Below, in pieces: positions 59,809-64,000 of a stretch of DNA of 64,000 bases (position 1 is its first letter; every line of letters starts with the position of its first letter). This stretch comes from Lustribacter sp965277075 (lineage in GTDB: Bacteria > Vulcanimicrobiota > Vulcanimicrobiia > Vulcanimicrobiales > Vulcanimicrobiaceae). The stretch lies in assembly GCA_965277075.1 (NCBI GenBank), contig OZ255707.1, forward strand, positions 1,922,001 to 1,986,000, given 5' to 3'. The position numbers were made by a program, and so were the translations under genes. The notes under the pieces are model-generated. The model was not told the DNA's origin. It was given only the letters and a program-made list of their open reading frames with translations, and ran no database searches.

Positions 59809-60248
59809 TTTGTGAGAACGGGCTCGTCGTAGCGGAAGCTGACGATCTTCTGATCGGGATCGAATTTGATCGTCTCGTGGAGCGTGCCCTTATCGAACGT
59901 CGCGTCGAACTGATGGATACGCGTATTCGGATCGGCGGACGTCTCGTGCACGCGCTTGAGACTCCCGAGCGGGCCTAGCGTGTCGGCCCCGCGCCCGACG
60001 CGCGACGCGGTCACGTGCGTCGCCGTTTCCGCATTCTGATACGTTTTGACGCCCGCGACGTCGTTTTTCTGCAGCGCAACGGTAACGCTTCCGGCGATCT
60101 TCTCATACCTGTTCTCGTGATGACCGAAGAGCGCGCGCGCGACGAACAGGACGGCGAGCAGGCCGACGATGAGGACGACGGCGCGCGGCAAGCCCGGTTT
60201 CGCGACTCCCACACCGCCTTGAGCGTACGTTGCGAGCGGCGCTTTCAT
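59805..60248 (-). CDS. Single-pass membrane protein of unknown function
   Basis: 147 residues with a membrane helix near 21-42 (RAVVLIVGLLAVLFVARALFG) preceded by a short Gly-rich N-terminus, and an extracytoplasmic part with YEKIAGSVTVALQKNDVAGVKTYQN and RIHQFDATFDKGTLHETIKFD. No family is recognised; the pattern of a small nuclear-transport-factor-like or lipoprotein-like domain would fit. The ATG overlaps prfC's stop by four bases and its own stop overlaps the dehydratase start by four bases, so it is tightly placed between them. Confidence 0.6.
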   Translation of the reverse strand: MKAPLATYAQGGVGVAKPGLPRAVVLIVGLLAVLFVARALFGHHENRYEKIAGSVTVALQKNDVAGVKTYQNAETATHVTASRVGRGADTLGPLGSLKRVHETSADPNTRIHQFDATFDKGTLHETIKFDPDQKIVSFRYDEPVLTK

Positions 60249-61852
60249 GATGCCGCCATCGCGGCGCCGCGAGTTCCGAAGGACTCGAACGTGAGCGCCG
60301 GATTCCACTCTCCGGCAAGTCGCATGCTCCATTCGCTCTCGAAGAGCGCGAGCGGCGCGCCGTCCCAATCTTCGACCAGCTTCGCATTCGACGGAAGTTG
60401 CGCGCTCGCGATTGCTTCGGCGGCGCCCGCTACCCGGCGAGCGAGGCCGAAGGGCAGCGTCGTCATAACGGTTTTGACGTTGTACTCCGACTCGAGACGA
60501 TACTTCACCACCTCGAACTGCAGCGCGCCGACGGCCGCAAGTATCGGTTCGGTTCGCGTTTGACCGTAGGCGTAGAGCACCTGAATCGCTCCCTCTTCCC
60601 GCAACTGCGCGATGCCTTTCTGAAACGATTTGTAGCTGCCGGTGTCAATACTGCGGACGAGCGAGAAATGTTCCGGTTCAAAAGCGGGAATCGGTTCGAA
60701 GCGCACGCCCTCGCCATTCGCGAGCGTGTCACCGATCGCGAACGTTCCCGGATTCGCGAGCCCGACGACGTCGCCCGCGAACGCGACGTCGACCGATTCG
60801 CGATCGTTTGCGAAGAGTTTCATGGCGCGCGTCAGCCGAACGTCTTTACCGGTGCGAACGTTGCGCACGGTCATGTCGCGTTCGAACTTGCCCGAACAGA
60901 TTCGCGCGAACGCGACGCGGTCGCGATGGCGCGGATCCATGTTCGCTTGAATCTTGAAGATGAACGCGGAAAAGCGCTCGTCGGCCGGTTCGACCGCGTT
61001 GTGATCGGCATCGAGTCGCACCGCGGGGGGCGGCCCCATGTGCACGAAGCGATCCAGAAACAATTCGACGCCAAAATTCGTCATCGCGCTGCCGAAGAAG
61101 ACCGGCGAGACGTCGCCGCGCAGCATCGCGTCGCGATCGAAGTCCGACCCCGCGCCTTCGAGCAACTCGAGGCCGTCGATGAAATCGCGATACGTCCCCT
61201 CGTCGACGAGCGCGCGAATGCGTTCGTCGTACACGCCCGCGACCGACACCGGCGCGCGCTTCGCACCGTGCTCGGTGCGCTCGAAGACGTTGAGCTCCTT
61301 CGTCTCACGATCGTAGATACCGCGGAACGTTTCGCCGTTTCCGAGCGGCCAATTGATCGGGTACACGCCGATGCCCAAGACGTTCTCGAGTTCATCGAGC
61401 AACTCGAGCGGATCGCGACTGGGCCGGTCCATTTTGTTGATGAAGGTGAAAAGCGGGATCCGGCGCGCGCGACAGATCGCGAAGAGCTTACGCGTCTGGG
61501 GTTCGACGCCTTTGGCGGCGTCGATCAGCATCACCGCGCTATCGGCGGCGAGCAGCGTGCGATAGGTGTCCTCGCCGAAATCCTGATGGCCCGGTGTGTC
61601 GAGGAGATTGATCGTCCGACCGTGATAAGGAAATTGCAGGACCGTCGATGTGATCGAAATGCCGCGTTCCCGTTCCAGTTCCATCCAGTCGGACGTCGCC
61701 GCGCGCGCACGACGTCGCGCAGCGACTTGACCGGCCGTAACGATCGCTCCGCCGTAGAGCAAGAGCTTTTCCGTCAGCGTCGTTTTGCCGGCGTCGGGGT
61801 GCGAGATGATTGCGAAGGTGCGCCGATTCTCGACTTCCGCGCGTAAATCCAT
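60245..61852 (-). CDS. prfC: Peptide chain release factor 3
   Basis: 535 residues. The GTPase domain has IISHPDAGKTTLTEKLLLYGGAI (P-loop near 15-22), DTPGHQDF near 82-89 and FINKMDRP near 135-142, with ELERERGISITSTVLQFPYHGR as the switch I region. RF3 removes RF1/RF2 from the ribosome after peptide release. Domains II and III follow at normal length. The ATG at 61852 shares its CATG with the divergent DMT gene's ATG at 61851-61853, so the two start codons overlap. No ribosome box is seen at this start. It is the first gene of a three-gene operon. Confidence 0.95.
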   Translation of the reverse strand: MDLRAEVENRRTFAIISHPDAGKTTLTEKLLLYGGAIVTAGQVAARRRARAATSDWMELERERGISITSTVLQFPYHGRTINLLDTPGHQDFGEDTYRTLLAADSAVMLIDAAKGVEPQTRKLFAICRARRIPLFTFINKMDRPSRDPLELLDELENVLGIGVYPINWPLGNGETFRGIYDRETKELNVFERTEHGAKRAPVSVAGVYDERIRALVDEGTYRDFIDGLELLEGAGSDFDRDAMLRGDVSPVFFGSAMTNFGVELFLDRFVHMGPPPAVRLDADHNAVEPADERFSAFIFKIQANMDPRHRDRVAFARICSGKFERDMTVRNVRTGKDVRLTRAMKLFANDRESVDVAFAGDVVGLANPGTFAIGDTLANGEGVRFEPIPAFEPEHFSLVRSIDTGSYKSFQKGIAQLREEGAIQVLYAYGQTRTEPILAAVGALQFEVVKYRLESEYNVKTVMTTLPFGLARRVAGAAEAIASAQLPSNAKLVEDWDGAPLALFESEWSMRLAGEWNPALTFESFGTRGAAMAAS

Positions 61853-62789
61853 GACGCAACGAAATTCGACGGCGCTGAGCACGTCCTTTGCGGTTTTCGC
61901 GATCTTCTCGGCGGCGTTCTTTTGGGGCGGCAACGCGATCGCATCAAAAATCCTGTACCAGCCCGAGGGTGCGCACTTCGACGCGCCCGGCTTGTTCGTC
62001 GCGCGCGCGATCTGGTCGCTGCCCTTCTTCCTCGCTCTCGCCTGGTTTGCACGGCCGGACCGCTTGCCGCCGCGCGCCGACCGGTTGCGGCTAATCGCGA
62101 CCGGCATTTGCTTCGGCCCGGGCGCGTGCGGCTTTCTCGCGCTCGCGGCGCAATACACGAGCGGCGCGCACGTCGTCATGCTGATGAGCCTCGCGCCCGC
62201 GGTCACCGCGGCGCGCGGCGTCGCTCGTGCTCGGTCTCGCGGGCGCCCTGTTGCTCACGTTCACGCGTTCGGCAAGCGGCTCGAGCGTCACGGGCGACCT
62301 GCTCGAACTCGTGCAAGTCGTCGCGTATTCGTTGATGTTCGTGTTCACGCGCGGGCTCGGTGCGCGATACTCGGCCTTCTTCGTCAGCGGCGCATACGGA
62401 ACGATCGGCATGGCGCTGCTCGTGATCGTCGGTCTCGCGGCGGGACGCGTCGCGGTCTCAGCCGTGCAGCCGTTTCTCTCCGGGCCGAGCACGCTCTGGT
62501 GGTTCTTCGGCGAGATCGTCGTCGGCTTGTCGATCTACGGCCAGACCGCGCAAGCCTACGCGCTGCGGACGCTCGGCGCCGGCATCACCAGCCTGCTGAG
62601 TTCGTACGGCACGCTGTCGTCGGCTTGATCGGCGCGCTGCTCTTGCTGGGCGAACGGCTGACGCCGGCCGGCTACGCCGCTGCAGCGTTGCTCGCCCTCG
62701 CGCTCGCGCTGGCGCTCACGCCGAGCGGCCTACACGACGGGGGTTCCGAGCCACTGCGGGTTGTTGATCGTACCGTCGAACTCGTGTGA
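61851..62789 (+). pseudogene. DMT/EamA transporter broken by frame changes
   Basis: The frame from ATG at 61851 codes a normal EamA start (MTQRNSTALSTSFAVFAIFS and VVMLMSLAPAVTAA), then becomes Arg-rich nonsense near 62208. The neighbouring frame resumes with ASLVLGLAGALLLTFTRSASG (from about 62218) up to SLLSSYGTLSSA and stop near 62628. The first frame then takes over again with GLIGALLLLGERLTPAGYAAA to 62789. About 16 residues usual between the halves (the GERL-type loop) appear missing at the first break. The gene is thus a pseudogene or the sequence has indels at repeats (TCGTCG at 62611-62620). The 3' end overlaps the aldo/keto reductase gene by 60 bases. Confidence 0.75.
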
Positions 62790-63728
62790 GGTCTTATAGC
62801 GTTCCAAGGCACCGTCGCGCGCGGAGACGGAGCTTGCCGCCAGGATCGATGCGATGCGTTCGCCGGAGAGCGGACGGAACGAGGCGGCGGCCGTGACGGC
62901 TTGATCGAGCGTTTGCGGCGAGTCGATGCCGGTGACGACGACGGCCACGTCTTGGGTCATGCTGTAGTGCAGCATGTCGACCGGGCTCACGACGTTCGCG
63001 TCGAGGATGTGGTGATCGCCGAACGTCTTCATCGCAAGCACCGCGGTATCGGTCCGTTTCGCGATCGGAATGATCAGCTGTGCAAAGCTCATGTAGTGCG
63101 CGTCCATGACGTTGACCGGCATCTGCACCGTATCGAAAACGAAATTATGTTTTGCGGCGGTTTCGAACATGTGCGCATGATATGCCGGATTCTTGTGGCC
63201 GGTGAAGCCGAGGAAGCGCACCTTGCCGGCCTTCTGGGCGGCCACCATCGCTTCGATCGCCCCACCCGGCGCAAAGACACGATCCGCATCGTCCGGCCGA
63301 ATATTCTCGTGAATTTGCCAGAGATCGACGTGATCCGTTTGCAAGCGGCGGAGCGAATCCTCGAGCTGACCGGTCGCGGTTTTCGCATCACGGCCGTCGG
63401 CTTTGGTCATCAAAAAAACGCGGTCGCGATACACGCCCTGCGCCAGCGCCTTGCCCATACGCATCTCGCTGCGGCCGTCGTTGTAATCCCAGCAGTTGTC
63501 GAAGAACGTAATGCCCAGATCGACGGCCCGATGCATGAGATCGCTCGCATCGCCGTCACTGAGCTTCGATGCGCCGATATGCGAACCGCCGAGCGCGACC
63601 ATCGAGACCATCTCGTTGGTCCGGCCGAGACGGCGCTTGGGAACCGGCTGGCTCGCTGCGTTCGCAACGGCCGGTGCAAACGACGCCAGCGCGGCCGCAC
63701 CGATGAACGTTCTTCGATCGATCGACAT
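62730..63728 (-). CDS. Exported aldo/keto reductase with Tat-like signal
   Basis: 332 residues. The N-terminus SIDRRTFIGAAALASFAPAVANA has a twin-arginine-like motif (RRTFIG) and hydrophobic stretch, so export by Tat is likely. The AKR barrel follows: ITFFDNCWDYNDGRSEMRMGKAL (Asp and catalytic Tyr), VFLMTKADG (Lys) and VDLWQIHE (His), completing the catalytic tetrad. It may reduce a periplasmic carbonyl; substrate not known. ATG at 63728 comes 16 bases after the stop of an unfinished upstream gene. Confidence 0.9.
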   Translation of the reverse strand: MSIDRRTFIGAAALASFAPAVANAASQPVPKRRLGRTNEMVSMVALGGSHIGASKLSDGDASDLMHRAVDLGITFFDNCWDYNDGRSEMRMGKALAQGVYRDRVFLMTKADGRDAKTATGQLEDSLRRLQTDHVDLWQIHENIRPDDADRVFAPGGAIEAMVAAQKAGKVRFLGFTGHKNPAYHAHMFETAAKHNFVFDTVQMPVNVMDAHYMSFAQLIIPIAKRTDTAVLAMKTFGDHHILDANVVSPVDMLHYSMTQDVAVVVTGIDSPQTLDQAVTAAASFRPLSGERIASILAASSVSARDGALERYKTSHEFDGTINNPQWLGTPVV

Positions 63729-63744
63729 ACGATCCGGATACCCA

Positions 63745-64000
63745 TCAATACCGCCGAATCTCGACCGCGGCGCCGGTCCGAGCAACGAGCGTGTAGCCTT
63801 TGCCGTCGCGATACAACGCGGCTTCCGGCGGAACGCGCAAGCGGTCGCCGGCGCGCGTTATCCAGATGTCGTGCGCACGCACGACAACCGTACACGGACC
63901 GAAGGTGAGCGCGGTGCCCGCGGCGATACGTTCGCTCGCCGGCGGAATCTTTGCACGGAGCGCGTCGATCGGTCCACTGGCACGGGATTGCTCGTCGAAG
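63745..64000 (-). CDS. Hypothetical protein, partial (C-terminal part)
   Basis: About 85 residues of the C-terminus are seen; the start lies beyond the window. The readable part includes IAAGTALTFGPCTVVVRAHDIWITRAGDR and ends with TGAAVEIRRY. The strands of short beta type suggest a small beta-rich domain, but no family can be named. It is read in the direction of the aldo/keto reductase and ends 16 bases before that start, so they likely share a transcript. Confidence 0.6.
   Translation of the reverse strand, partial: FDEQSRASGPIDALRAKIPPASERIAAGTALTFGPCTVVVRAHDIWITRAGDRLRVPPEAALYRDGKGYTLVARTGAAVEIRRY

Noticed and set aside
1..64000. Search for CRISPR arrays, tRNA, rRNA, insertion sequences and prophage genes
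   Set aside because: No regular repeat-spacer array, transposase, integrase or phage structural motif, and no tRNA-like cloverleaf or rRNA stretch was noticed by eye. Only the short dispersed repeats described are present.

Overview
The window is high-GC bacterial chromosome, almost fully coding on both strands. Genes are packed in short operons that very often join through 4-base GTGA or ATGA overlaps, and GTG or TTG starts are common. A TonB-dependent receptor, GT9 (heptosyltransferase-type) glycosyltransferases and lipoproteins point to a diderm. The mix of an EgtD methyltransferase, carboxypeptidase-like TonB receptor, GH63-like/GlgX/MalQ cluster and small secreted Pro/Ala-rich proteins resembles what I associate with Candidatus Eremiobacterota (WPS-2/Vulcanimicrobiota). 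That is an inference without a marker gene, since no rRNA, tRNA or ribosomal protein operon is present. No prophage, transposase or CRISPR array was seen.

Layout. 1-5923 (minus): a surface-glycan operon with a carbamoyltransferase, a GT2-HAD phosphatase fusion, two GT9 enzymes and a GT4, cut by the window edge. 5996-8924 (minus): a Pro-rich lipoprotein and thiC under a TPP riboswitch. 8967-11003: two membrane proteins facing a DMT exporter. 10985-22290: alpha-glucan metabolism, with a debranching enzyme on the minus strand and GH63-like glucosidase, glgX, malQ and a nucleotidyltransferase/phosphomannomutase-like fusion on the plus strand. 22303-30122 (minus): telA, class II aldolase, GT4, aconitase, RNase D and a DedA/TVP38 protein, behind a leader with a perfect hairpin. 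30520-35766: fasciclin protein, NUDIX and MBL hydrolases, quinone oxidoreductase and acyl-CoA ligase. 35887-39733: TonB receptor, BolA and monothiol glutaredoxin. 39912-42749: ArsR with an SRPBCC-VOC fusion, a lone substrate-binding protein and an EVE protein. 42746-49164: polyphosphate kinase, an OpuC-type osmoprotectant ABC transporter, a gamma-glutamylcyclotransferase-like protein and EgtD. 49221-58273: two dienelactone-hydrolase paralogues, a lytic transglycosylase, a sterol-desaturase-like protein, GT28, M20 peptidase, ROK kinase, YkgJ-like protein and a carotenoid-desaturase-like oxidoreductase. 58321-64000: a small secreted protein, threonine dehydratase, RF3, a broken DMT transporter, an aldo/keto reductase and a partial gene.

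How it fits together. ROK kinase, GDE, GlgX, MalQ and the GH63-like enzyme would feed stored alpha-glucans into glycolysis. PPK1, the osmoprotectant importer, EgtD and BolA/Grx suggest a stress-tolerant, aerobic life. The most unusual points are the GT2-HAD/carbamoyltransferase glycan operon; the nucleotidyltransferase whose phosphomannomutase half has lost its catalytic motifs; a dienelactone-hydrolase paralogue lacking its nucleophile; an ArsR gene that seems to need an ATT start inside its own operator; a likely CTG start; divergent prfC/eamA start codons sharing CATG; and a 15-base repeat coding the N-terminus of ThiC.
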